Shown here: positions 10,785 to 21,050 of the stretch, piece by piece | Layout: each line of letters begins with the position of its first letter | Numbering within the stretch: position 1 is the stretch's first letter | Assembly: GCA_019775845.1 (NCBI GenBank) | Contig: JADQAV010000002.1 | Span: forward strand, 1,550,001 to 1,614,000 | Length of the DNA stretch: 64,000 nucleotides | Origin: Myrmaecium sp. VS I D KN 1 | Lineage: Eukaryota; Ascomycota; Dothideomycetes; Valsariales; Valsariaceae | Direction: 5' to 3' | Position numbers and translations under genes: made by a program | Notes under the pieces: model-generated | Database searches by the model: none | What the model was told of the DNA's origin: nothing | The model's input: the letters and a program-made list of their open reading frames with translations, nothing else

Positions 10785-13520
10785 TTACGAAATACTCGGC
10801 GGAATGAATTCCTGTTGTCCAGAGGGTGCGGACATCATATCTGTGAAGATGAAATCATCAAAGGTGAATGGGAAAAGCGTCGAGGAAAGGCCAGGCTCGT
10901 GGCTAAGAGATGTGGAAAAAGCCCGCAGTGAGTCCCAGTCATTGCTATTGTTGATATCATGCTGAGCGATGGAGTGGTGATGATGTGTATTCCCTCCATT
11001 CAACTGGGTATGGCTGTGGTGGTCATTGGTCATACTGTTGTTGCCGCCGCCACAGTCCAAAGATGATTTATCGTTAAAGATCTCCAGGACGGCGACGCAT
11101 CGAGTCGCCGAATCGGCAATCGCTCCGTAGAGCCCCAAGACCCGGAGTGCCGTCCGCCACGTTCGATCGGCCTGGTATTCCTCTCGTACCGACGCGCCAT
11201 GGCCGTTCCTGGACTCCAAGAAGCGCTCCACGAGGATCATCATGGTGGCACTGTACACATCTATCATTTCCTTCGTCAACAAACATTTCATGAAAAGTAG
11301 TATTGAGATGACCTTACAAAGAACAGAATACCACCAATCCGGCAACGGCCCCAGCAGCGTCACCGGACACAGGTGACGCTCGAAGACTTCGATCAGCTCG
11401 TGCGCCACGCGAAACGTGATCCGCGCGCATTGCGCGAGCATCACTTCGGATAGACTTGAATCGTCTGCCTCGGTGGACGGAGGCCAACCATCCTGCTGCG
11501 TGGCAGCTGCTGCCGCCGCCGCCGCACCTCGCGTGCAATAACATACGACGGTTGGGCGGAAGAGGAGGATGTGGGCGTGTAGGAATCTGGAGTTGAATCG
11601 TGAGTACGAAGATTTGAATTGCAATGGAAGAGAAGAATACCTCGTTCTCAAGACGATCGCTTGCCTTTTCAGCACCTCGTCATCAGAGGGAGCATGCCGT
11701 ACGTGGAGGTGCTCGGGAAGGGACTTGCTCCAGGCCTGCAGCTTGTCGTCGATCTCGACAACATCACGTAATTTCTTCGCCACGTCTTCGTTCCTGGCAG
11801 GCGTCTTGAGGTAAAGGTCCACGAGGATCTCGTCGAGGATCTGATACAGCTCCATGGCCTTGACGACGAAGGCCATTCGGCACGGTCGCCCGTCCGGTCG
11901 CAACGGAGACCCGTTAGCCTGCGGTTCGAAGAATTCGTCGTCGATCATCGATGGGAGGGGGATCGAGTTGAAAAGCCATTTGGGGATCATCCCTGGGCGG
12001 CCAAGAGTGGACGAGAGAACCCTTGGGGACGAGTTGACTTAGCAACGTCTGATGAAAGAGAAGAGATATGGTCATGGGCAAAGTTGAATTTTTCAACACG
12101 CTTACCGATCGAGCCAGACACATCCATGCCAGATGCGGCGCTTGTATTCAACTTGACTTGCGCTTTCTCGTGACGGACCACGGGTGGCGACATGAATCCC
12201 GAGGCTCTGCGCCATTCGAATGGCCTGACCGACCGTCATCCAGCACTTGAAGACCGCGGTCGTACTTTGCAAATAGATCCCGAACAGCATCAGACACTGC
12301 ACCCGCTCGAACGATGGGACCTCCCCCGTCTTCCGGTACAAAGACTCCGCACGCGCGAAGAAGTCGTCGCCCATCCCCTTCCGCTCCCTGAGCGGAACGA
12401 GTCCGCAATAATGGCAGCCGATCGCAAAGCACACGTTGATGACGCTCATGGCAATCAGCGGGTATGTGCCGACCGTATGCGACGCCCAGAGCGACTCGTA
12501 CGTGGCCTGGATCTCGCGTCGATCGATGACGGGGTACAGCGACCAGTTGTTGTCCAATATGCTTGCATCAGTCCGTCGGCGAGGCCTCGTGGCGGAAGTA
12601 AAAACAGCGCGGGCTCTTCCACGCTCGAGGAACAGGGTTGAGAATCTGGCCTTTTCCCTCCCCGAGACGGCTTTTGCCTGGCATCTACTCTTGCTGCTGC
12701 TGCGGCATCCTTCGAGCGCGGTTCGGCCTCCGCAACCCCCAGTCGGGCATCGATGGCTTTCCGAATCTCCCGCATGAAGGAGCCCGCGCTGCTGCTCCCG
12801 AAGACCTCCGGGGTGCACGACGGGTCGCCCGTCACCCCGTTCATCGAATCCGTCCCATCCGGTTCGGCGGGTGAGGTGGGTCGCAGCCTCGCTGGATCAC
12901 GAAAACAGCGGTTACTCTGTGCGGGAGCAGAGACGGGAAGGGGGTGCGGAGGAGCCAAAAGAGGCGGAGGGAGGGCGGTGGCGGTTGTTTTTTAGCGACA
13001 TCCCAGACTTCTTTCCGGAACCGTCGCTTCTTTCAATGGCCAGGAGCGAGTCGGAAGTATGTCCCGACTGATTCGAGATGGCCTCGAGATTGCGATCCCT
13101 CCCTCAATCTCCTGATTTGCGGGCGAAGGCGCGGGTTCAGAGACATTTGGTTGTCGTTCCACCGGTGATGCGGATGAACACACCTGATCCTCCGCTATCG
13201 TCGTCATGGTCGTGGTAGTCGAATCCTCAGCCTACTCGCCGTAGACACATTGGGTCTGGCTTCCGCGCCGACAGCAACTCTGACACGCTGCAAGATTGTC
13301 AGTTACCTCTGTTCAATATCATTCACAACGCGACTTCGAGGGGGCCTTTTCTGCGTAAAAGGAGGGGAATGAAAGTCTCACCGGGGCGAGTCCCATCGCA
13401 TTTGACCTTCAGCCGCCGGCATGGCGTGCAGGCGATGCGGATCTTCAGCCGTTTTCGGCTGGGGAATGGAGACGGAAGGACGTCTTTACGCTTCCGGGAC
13501 ATCTCTCCAGCAGGGGCCAT
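10785..13520 (-). pseudogene. Zn2Cys6 fungal transcription factor, disrupted
   Basis: Reads from ATG 13520 as a binuclear zinc cluster regulator: a basic N terminus, then C-x2-C-x6-C (ACTPCRRLKVKC), an intron 13381-13288, and C-x2-C-x8-C ending CVYGE. The next codon is TAG (13234-13232), and a TAA follows in the same frame (12994-12992; this one could be intronic). The linker and the pattern SFMREIRKAIDARLG continue in frame, but after LMQAYW (12554) the homology moves by one base to DNNWSLYPVIDRREIQ, as if one G were lost. The fungal-specific TF domain then runs to the end through introns 12105-12022, 11640-11587 and 11317-11261. Both stops could come from CAG and CAA by C-to-T change at CpA, the RIP type. 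An assembly error or unusual intron could explain single lesions. Confidence 0.75.
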
Positions 13521-13691
13521 TCTTTTCCAAGCAACAGAAGGATTACTTATGTAGATAACCCTTCCCGGCGAGAACACGACGGATACGGCTCGGAAACAGA
13601 GGAGGTTCTGGTTGCTAGCCAATGACGATCGGGTCCGAGATTTGTGGGTCGGCGGACCATCTTCCGATTGGATCGTCGCTTTGTCAAGCGA

Positions 13692-13699
13692 GGCCTCCC
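13692..13699. repeat. Target-site duplication, left copy (GGCCTCCC)
   Basis: Eight bases GGCCTCCC directly before the left inverted end of the AT-rich element; the same eight bases follow the right end at 15140-15147. Confidence 0.85.
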
Positions 13700-13730
13700 A
13701 CGTGGGTAGCAAAAAAAAGCGACCACTAAA
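13700..13730 (+). repeat. Left terminal inverted repeat of the element
   Basis: Pairs with 15109-15139 with two mismatches. One mismatch (CCACTAAAA here against CCACCAAAA in the right copy) is itself a CpA-to-TpA change. Confidence 0.85.
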
Positions 13731-15108
13731 AAAATCACTATATTACTAGAAGAGTATTTAATTAATAATACTATAGAAAAGTATTAATATATATATTAAG
13801 ATAGATAATAATAACTTTAATTTACTATCCTATTATCTTCCTATTATTATTTTAATACTTAAAGAGCCTATTAGGTATACTTTTAACCTATTAATTAATA
13901 GTTTATTATAGTAGTCCTTTCTAAACCTATTTAACTTATTTAATAATATTCCTATCGCTCTAATAAGGCTCTTTATATATATACTCTTTTAGCTTCTACT
14001 AATAGTTCTTAATAATTATAAGATTAAGTAATTTAGGGTAGTTAATATAGTATTTAAGACTATATTATTACTTAAATTACGTAGCTCTCTTATACGTATA
14101 TAAACTATTATAATCTTTCTTAAGGACGTAATAAGAGCTTATAATTTAATCGTCTTCGGTACTTAGTATTAATTTAGGCTGCCCCTAATTTCGCGAAAAC
14201 TCCTTTACTATAAATAGTAGTATCTAATTAATATAAACGTTAGTTATCCTACTATTAATATTAGAAGGAATTATATAAAAGAGAAGCTTACTCTTATAAT
14301 TCTAGCCTATTATTACTTAAGTATAAAGCTATTACTACTCTCTATCCTTACTCGCCTATATAGGATATTAGTATTATATATAATAATTATTATATTATTA
14401 ACTAGGCTTTCTAGTAATCTAGAGCTTCCTCTAAGAGCCTTTACTAAAGAAAACTTTATCTAAAAATTATATATTCTTCTAATTATATTACTACTAGCGC
14501 TTATAATATATATACTATATAAATTTAACCCTCTTCTTATATAAATTAATAGGGAGGAAGGGTTTTAGGTATATAGTAAACTTATAATAATCTAGCTTCT
14601 ATATACGGTAGTAAATTATTTATTTTAATACCCTCTAAATATTAGTAGTAGTAGTAAACTACTACTATATAATAGAGCGGCCCTTTACGTATTACTAATT
14701 TATATACTCTTCTATAGCTAATAATAAGTAAGTATTTAAAAGTATCCGCGTAGATTAGAGCTACTATTATAATAGTTATATTAATAATAAATACTTCTAA
14801 TATTATTAGCGCTATTCTTATTAGCGTATCTAAGTATATATTACTTATTAGTAGTTAAGCCTATATTAAAGAAGCTATAGATATTTTATCTAGATATATA
14901 GCTACTAAGGAGCCCCTTATATTTAAGGAACGTAATTATACCGTATATAGCGGCTTTACGTAGTATTATAATATATTTAGAGCCTTCGCGAGGCTTAAGA
15001 ATAGCTTAAGAAAGCTTAACAGGCTCTATATTACGTGGTATAGACGGTATCGTTACGTGGTATTATAGTATTAAGCTTTCAGGGGGGGCTCGGTGTTTTA
15101 CCGGTTAT

Positions 15109-15139
15109 TTTGGTGGTCGCGTTTTTTTGCTACCCACGT
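15109..15139 (-). repeat. Right terminal inverted repeat of the element
   Basis: Reverse complement of the left end; followed at once by the second GGCCTCCC. Confidence 0.85.
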
Positions 15140-15147
15140 GGCCTCCC
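15140..15147. repeat. Target-site duplication, right copy (GGCCTCCC)
   Basis: Identical to 13692-13699; marks the insertion point of the element. Confidence 0.85.
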
Positions 15148-15586
15148 TGACCGTTAAACACCTTCTGGCTAAAGAATCAACGTCGGTCGTAAGAGAGACT
15201 TGATAACAGAGTAGGTATTCTAGTTTACTCCTAACGCCCCTATTGCCTATCAATGGGTTGCATAGTACTGGAGCCGGAGACAGTGGCCTCCGGAAGTGCT
15301 CAGACTCGGACCACTTGCTGATTGGATGGATGGGATCCTCCGGAGACCCACCATATCCCTTCCCCAAGGATCAACACGTCCGGAGCAGCTTTTGATTGGT
15401 TCAAACTGAGAACCTCAGCCTTATGTATCGCGCACGTTGACCACCGACTGTGGAAACATCATGTACACGTCCAGCCCTTATATAAGGCGGATTAACGTCC
15501 AGGTGCAAGTGTCATGTTGTCTGGATTCTTCCAACGATCAAGAATCTCTTTCTTATCCGAGCAAGAAAGAAACCAGTCACTGAAAG
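15148..15586 (+). promoter_or_regulatory. MFS transporter promoter with TATA box
   Basis: 439 bases of normal composition between the transposon end and the transporter start. A good TATA box, TATATAA at 15479-15485 within TTATATAAGG, lies about 100 bases before the ATG. Before the insertion this would have been part of a divergent promoter shared with the regulator. Confidence 0.65.
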
Positions 15587-17301
15587 ATGGAGGCGTACTT
15601 CCAATGGAAGAGAATCGAGCGAGCCGTGGCACGCGAGCTCTCAGGGCGTGAAAAGCAGTGCAGCTGTAATAGTGGACACCCCAGAAGGTAAGATATAAGT
15701 CGAGCTTGAATTTATCCTCAATATGTTATTCCTGTAATGTGCCATAACTGACAAAATGTCCTTGCTCCCTCATAGCTCCCCATCTGTGATACAACTAGCT
15801 TCCTCTTCTGCATCGCCCACAGATCGAAACGAGGCGACCATTCTCTTGGTAAGTTGGACTGTCTTCGATGCGGACCTAAACCCTGCTTGCTTTAGCCACA
15901 CGAAGAAAGTTATCCTGACTGCCTTGGTCTCACTGATTGGGGTCTGCGTCACGGCAGCCTCGGCCATCGACGCCTGCGGGTTAACGCAATACACGGAGGA
16001 GTTCCATGTGAGCAAGGCAGTGGGATCACTGACCACCGGTCTGTTCATGATCGGCTTTGCCTTTAGGTCACTGCTCTCTGGTCCATTTTCGGAGACGTTC
16101 GGTCGTAATATTGTTTACATTGTGACCATGGCTCTTTATCTCCTGTTCATAATGGCCGCTGCACTCGTCCCGAACGTACGTAGCCATCTTACATTTCGCT
16201 TTCTGGCCGGACTCTTTGGGTCAACCCCCCTCACCTGCTCCGGAGGAACCATCGCAGACCTCTGGAACCCAGTCGAGAAAGGATATGCCTTTCTGATTTA
16301 CTCCGTCCCAAGCTTTGGCGGACCTGTGATCTGTCAGTTAATTGGCAGCTTCATTCCTCAAACACTGGGATGGCGTTGGTTGGAATGGATCATGCTGATT
16401 ATGGGTGGAAGCGTCCTTGTTATGGTCATACTCTTTCAGCCCGAGACATACGGCGATCTCCTCTTATACTGGAAGGCCGCTGCCCTGCGCAAGCAGACGC
16501 AAGACCTGCGATACCGGGCACCTATGGAGGTAAATATGCCGTCGTTGCGACATCGACTACTCGTTGCCGTCTGGCGACCCTTCCTCTGGAGCTACACGGA
16601 GCCCATTGTCCTCCTCATGGCCCTCTACTTGACCGTCATCTACATCATCCTCTTCACCTTCCTCAAGGGATACTCTTCCATCTTTGGCCAGACCTATGGT
16701 CTCTCACAGGGTCTTACCATCATCACCTGGAGCGGGCTGTTCGCCGGCATGGTCTCCGTCTGTCTGATCGTGCCTATCGTCTACTCCTGGACGCGCAAAG
16801 AATTCGCGGCCACCAATCGAATCTTGCCCGAGACTCGATTGTGGTACGCCATGCTCGGGGGTGCCCCGGCGATTCCGATCGGTCTTTTTTGGATGGGATG
16901 GACTGCCTATGTACGATGTCCCCCTCCTTTCCCCGGACCATAATCTCATCTACTAACTTCGTATCAAGCCCTCTGTCAGGATTTGGTCTCCGCTGGTGGC
17001 CTCTGCGTTCGTTGGATTCGGCATGACCACCGTCTTTACCAGTGCATACCTCTATGTCATCGACACCTACGGCGTGTATGCGGCCTCGGCGTTAGGCTTC
17101 ATGGCATTTACCAGATACCTGATATCCGGAGGGGTGATGATCGCCGGAAATACCATCTATGAGCGATACGGCGTCCGTTACCCTCTCACCGTCCTCGGTG
17201 CCATCAGTTTCCTCATGGCGCTCATCCCGTACTTGTTCTATTTTTACGGTGCGGCCCTTCGGAGAATCAGCAAGCATGCCGTCATCAAAGACCGAACCTG
17301 A
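15587..17301 (+). CDS. MFS transporter, DHA1 drug/polyamine antiporter type
   Basis: Twelve-helix plasma-membrane transporter, probably a proton antiporter for drugs, polyamines or a small secreted compound; substrate unknown. Exons 15587-15687, 15776-16910 and 16969-17301 give 522 aa, a normal family length. The N terminus is cytosolic (MEAYFQWKRIERA), followed by the family pattern D-x-D-x-N-P-x-x-F-S-x-x-KK, helix 1 (VILTALVSLIGVCVTAASA), motif A (GPFSETFGRNIVY), a WRWLEW loop, a central loop of about 60 residues, and the second six-helix half. An intron-like 47-base GTAAGT...TTTAG stretch at 15849-15895 lies inside the N-terminal pattern; removing it breaks the frame, so it is kept as coding. 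Its likely divergent partner, the regulator at 10785-13520, is disrupted. Confidence 0.88.
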
Positions 17302-18419
17302 GAAAAGTCTAGGTAGATTGTACGTGGTAAAGTTTCTGTTTCATCTACAATGTAGCCTCCAATCCCGACAGTACACGTTCCGCCACTTCTCGGCTCGGGA
17401 AACAAGTAACGGGAAAGCCCAAAGAACACCAACAATAGTGGTGCATCTCTCTCACTTTTTCCTTTTGTAGGCGCCTGATGACATTGGACAGATAAGCTTC
17501 CTCAGATCCCCTTCACTCAGAACCGCACCCAGTCTGCTATTCGGGGCTTCGGATGCGTCTTTCAGTGCATCTTCACTCCATGGAAGGTCGGCAGGTTGGT
17601 GCCACATGAAGCTATCGGGGCCGCCAGGTTCCACAATCTTCACGAGAATATATCCCAAGTACCCTATCGCCTCTTTTCAGATAAATATGAACTGACGTGA
17701 AAGGATCTACGTAGATATTGCGTGCCTGAGACATCTTATGCATACGAGCGGGTTGGCCCACTATTCTATGTATAGGCATACACTGGGTTGGCAGCAATCA
17801 CTTAACGAACATTGCCCGAGGCTTCGAGTTCCGAATCCATTTCTCTACTCCATCCGCTTCGAAGTATTGGATGCCCGCATATTTTAATCCGTATCAACAA
17901 ACAGTTTCATAGACAATCGAGAAATCAAGCGGCGACGGCTTGATTATGGAAACCATTATGCAGTATTATCCCTGCCCTGTGCCCTACCAATACCAGATAA
18001 AACCAAAGCCCGCCCCGGAGATAGATCTGGGGGTTTATGAGGTTGTTGGCATACAGTCTACATACCTACGAGGTTGGTGATAAAAACAGAGGGCTGGGCC
18101 TTTAGGTACTGTGACCTTCGTGTAGCGATCACTGTGCGTACTGCCGAACCACCTTTCTTAGGTAATTTTCCCTCTTTTCCCCTTTACAATAGTAACCTTT
18201 GATAATATCTTAAGATTGAAATCATTATGTATACGGAGTAAGGTCTCTTTAAAATTCCAAGACATATTATCCTGTTACATTAATTGATTCTTTCTTTCGC
18301 GGATTCCCTTTTTTTGTCAACCGCATGTTTCAGTATGTGCTCCCCCACGTGCCTCTATACCGATACCGTCTGTGCAAGCGCGAACTCTGAATGTCTGCCT
18401 GACTTAGGCCACACGCACT
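17302..18419. other. Intergenic: transporter 3' side and distal dehydratase promoter
   Basis: 1.1 kb without a supported gene. Moderately AT-rich near 17880-18300. The short open frames have no protein character. No RNA gene recognised. Confidence 0.5.
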
Positions 18420-18428
18420 ATTGGAGGG
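18420..18428 (-). promoter_or_regulatory. GaaR-type site YCCNCCAAT (CCCTCCAAT)
   Basis: ATTGGAGGG on the plus strand, CCCTCCAAT on the minus strand, 373 bases before the dehydratase start. It fits the YCCNCCAAT element described for the galacturonate activator GaaR in Botrytis and Aspergillus. Confidence 0.6.
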
Positions 18429-18492
18429 CGTCCACCTGCCTCGAACGACCAGGTTCGGAAGAATGGGCGGGAGGGATTGATGGGATAATTCT

Positions 18493-18501
18493 TCCACCAA
18501 T
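18493..18501 (+). promoter_or_regulatory. GaaR-type site YCCNCCAAT (TCCACCAAT)
   Basis: TCCACCAAT, an exact match to the element, 300 bases before the dehydratase start. Confidence 0.6.
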
Positions 18502-18532
18502 GGGAGGGCAAGGGTGGGGGAGGAACACCGGC

Positions 18533-18553
18533 TACCCCGCGGGCTGCGGGGTA
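18533..18553. promoter_or_regulatory. CreA-type inverted repeat
   Basis: TACCCCGC, five bases, GCGGGGTA: a perfect 8-bp inverted repeat holding two opposed SYGGRG sites (GCGGGG), the arrangement linked to carbon catabolite repression by CreA. Another GCGGGG occurs at 18616-18621. Confidence 0.6.
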
Positions 18554-18734
18554 CTACTACGTCGGCGATTGGAGTTCCCGGCTTTAAGAGGGGCGCATCC
18601 CGCCGCTATGTTTGCGCGGGGACGACGTGGGATGATGGAAAGGACGGGATTGTAAATACTCGAAACGCTGCCCTTTTCTTTTCCTCTTTTCTTGTCTTTC
18701 TTTCTCCCTCTTCCTCTTTGCTTTCGTCAGCTCC

Positions 18735-18743
18735 ATTGGTGGG
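18735..18743 (-). promoter_or_regulatory. GaaR-type site YCCNCCAAT (CCCACCAAT)
   Basis: ATTGGTGGG on the plus strand, CCCACCAAT on the minus strand, only 58 bases before the dehydratase start. Third exact match within 324 bases. It may fall within the transcribed leader. Confidence 0.55.
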
Positions 18744-18800
18744 GATCAGTCGCATCCGAGTTGGTTTTACGTCTTCTTCTTGTTTACTCTCTCTCCCACC

Positions 18801-20328
18801 ATGGTGACCATCACACATGCTGAGACGCGGGATGTGCGGTTTCCGGTACGTGTTGTAGTCGTCTTCGTCGTTGTCACCGCTCGTCGGACATTGTTTCGGA
18901 CGAGGTGGATGTGATTCTGGTCAGGAGATGCAGAAGGAAAAGACACTGACCCCTCCATCTTAGACTTCCCTCGACAAGACCGGCTCTGATGCCATGAACG
19001 CCGCGGGCGATTACTCCTCCGCTTACTGCATCCTCCACACCGACTCTGACTTCACCGGTCATGGCATGGTGAGTTCCCCTCCTTTTCAACCGCGCCTCGC
19101 CTGAACATGCTCGCTAAGAAATTCACCTCAGACCTTCACCATCGGTCGCGGCAACGAGCTTGTGTGTCAGGCCATTGCGTTGCTTGCCGACCGGATCAAG
19201 GGCAAGTCCCTCGACCATCTCGTTTCCGACTGGGGTCGCACGTGGCGGTATCTCGTCTCGGACTCCCAGCTCCGGTGGATCGGACCGGAGAAGGGCGTGA
19301 TCCACCTCGCGCTCGGCGCGGTCGTGAACGCACTCTGGGACCTCTGGGCGAAGACGCTCGGCAAGCCGGTGTGGCGGATCGTGGCGGACATGACGCCGGA
19401 GGAGTTCGTCAAGTGCATCGACTTCCGCTACATCACCGACGCCGTCACCCCGGAGGAGGCCCTGGCGATCCTGAAGGAGGCCGAGAAGGGCAAGGCCGAG
19501 CGGCTGGCGGAGGCGGAGCGGAGCAGGGCGGTGCCGGCCTACACCACCTCGGCCGGCTGGCTGGGGTACGGCAAGGACAAGATGCGCGCCCTGCTGCGCG
19601 AGACCTTGGACAAGGGCTACCGCCACTTCAAGCTCAAGGTCGGCGGGAGCGTCGAGCAGGACCGGCATCGTCTGGCCATCGCCCGAGAGATCATCGGCTT
19701 CGACCGGGGCAACGTCCTCATGGTGGACGCGAACCAGGTGTGGAGCGTGCCGGAGGCGATCGAGTACATGAAGCAGCTGGCGGACTTCAAGCCCTGGTTC
19801 ATCGAGGAGCCGACGTCGCCGGACGACGTGTACGGGCACAAGGCGGTGCGGGAGGCGCTCCGGCCGCTGGGCATCGGCGTCGCGACGGGCGAGATGTGCC
19901 AGAACCGCGTCATCTTCAAGCAGCTGCTGATGCAAGGGGCCATCGACGTGTGCCAGATCGACGCCTGTCGGCTCGGCGGCGTGAACGAGGTGCTGGCCGT
20001 GCTGCTGATGGCGAAGAAGTTCGGCGTGCCCGTCGTGCCGCACTCGGGCGGCGTCGGGTTGCCGGAGTACACGCAGCACCTCAGCACGATCGACTACGTC
20101 GTCGTGAGCGGGAAGCTGAGCGTGCTCGAGTACGTCGACCACCTGCACGAGCACTTCCTGCACCCGAGCCGGGTCCGGGACGGGTACTACGTCACGCCCA
20201 CCGAGGCGGGCTACTCGGTCGAGATGAAGAAGGAGAGCATGGATCGATTCGAGTTCCCGGGCAAGGAGGGCGTTAGCTGGTGGAGGAGCGAGGAGGCGAA
20301 GCCGATCCTGGAGGGTGAAAAGATCTGA
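18801..20328 (+). CDS. lgd1: L-galactonate dehydratase (D-galacturonate pathway)
   Basis: Converts L-galactonate to 2-keto-3-deoxy-L-galactonate, step two of fungal D-galacturonate (pectin) catabolism, in the cytosol; called gaaB in Aspergillus. Exons 18801-18845, 18964-19068 and 19132-20328 give 448 aa, close to the roughly 450 of known fungal enzymes. It belongs to the mandelate racemase branch of the enolase superfamily: N-terminal capping part (RDVRFPTSLDKTGSDAMNA; LRWIGPEKGVIHLALGAVVN), then the barrel with HFKLKVGG (catalytic Lys), metal ligands in VLMVDANQVW, WFIEEPTSPDD and ATGEMCQNR, and VPHSGGVGLPEY. The C terminus (EGEKI) is intact. The third exon is very GC-rich (over 60%). The promoter holds three GaaR-type elements and a CreA-type repeat. 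L-fuconate dehydratase is a close relative, but the pattern matches the fungal galactonate enzyme. Confidence 0.93.
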
Positions 20329-20974
20329 GCGAGCATTTTGCAGTTTTTTTTGCATGTAGGTATGTTGCATATAACAAGTATGTAATCATTGATCCGGACT
20401 CGAAAACACCAATTTCCACAAGCTCCCGCGGTCCACCTTCTCCTGTCGTCGATCAGAAAAGGCTTCTGGTACCTACCACTGGTCCCTGAAGACCCTCGTT
20501 GACATTGGAAACATGCAAGCCAGCACGCGCACAGCCTTGATTAGACTATAGTCCCTGGTGGGTAGGCAGCAATCATCCATCCATGGAAGCTATCCGGCCC
20601 CCGTCCCACTTTCATTCCATGCGCATGTCATGCCGATCAGGCTGGCCCCCACCTCACATCCCGATTCATTTTTCTTTGCCCTCACCTTCTCCTCCGCTTA
20701 GAAATCATCATCCCTCGGGTTCGCTGTGTCAGCCACAGGCGGCTCGAAGGGGACGTGTCAGTCAGGTCGTGGCTGATAAATCATCCAAAGTTATTGTGGT
20801 TGTGGCGGGGCAAAAAACCCGAAACACCTCCTCCTCCCTTCCCCTTCATTGGGAAATCGTAATTATAGACGGATGACTGGTCTGGTCTGCGCCTTGAGGA
20901 GGCAGGAGGTGGGTGGAAGGGCAACGGGACACGTCGAGGAGTCAAGGACGGAGGGGTTGGGCTTGTTGGTGGCT

Positions 20975-21050
20975 GCTGATGATGATGATGATGAGGAGGA
21001 GGAGATGATGATGAGGAGGAAGAGGAGGAGGAGGAGGAGGAGGAGGAGGG
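20975..21050. repeat. Purine triplet microsatellite (GAT)n(GAG)n
   Basis: Runs of GAT followed by GAG triplets. It reads as an Asp/Glu/Arg or Ser/His tract in different frames, so open frames across it are artefacts. Confidence 0.85.

Larger units (their letters stand above)
13700..15139. mobile_element. RIP-degraded DNA transposon relic, hAT-like
   Basis: 1,440-bp AT-rich island. Both ends carry the same inverted repeat of about 31 bases: ACGTGGGTAGCAAAAAAA, one A/C mismatch, GCGACCAC, a T/C mismatch, AAAA. An 8-bp direct repeat GGCCTCCC flanks it. Inverted ends plus an 8-bp duplication are what hAT elements leave; other 8-bp families cannot be excluded. Between 13740 and about 15000 CpA and TpG are almost absent while CpG and TpA persist (runs such as TATATA, TAGTAGTAG), the signature of saturated RIP. 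No reading frame survives. It begins 180 bases upstream of the regulator's start codon and ends 447 bases before the transporter's. Confidence 0.88.

Noticed and set aside
13700-15139. AT-rich block as a centromere core, replication origin or mitochondrial insert
   Set aside because: It is only 1.4 kb, has matched inverted ends and a target duplication, and shows dinucleotide loss typical of RIP; a transposon explains all of this.
15098-15367. 89-codon minus-strand frame beside the transposon
   Set aside because: It crosses the target duplication and the inverted end, so it cannot be an old gene; no domain seen.
10785-20328. A secondary-metabolite cluster around the regulator, transporter and dehydratase
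   Set aside because: There is no synthase, terpene cyclase or tailoring enzyme; the dehydratase belongs to sugar-acid catabolism and has its own promoter logic.
19107-20370. Open frames over 380 codons on both strands across the dehydratase exon
   Set aside because: High GC with few stop codons creates open frames in several phases; only the frame of 19132-20328 carries the enolase-family motifs.
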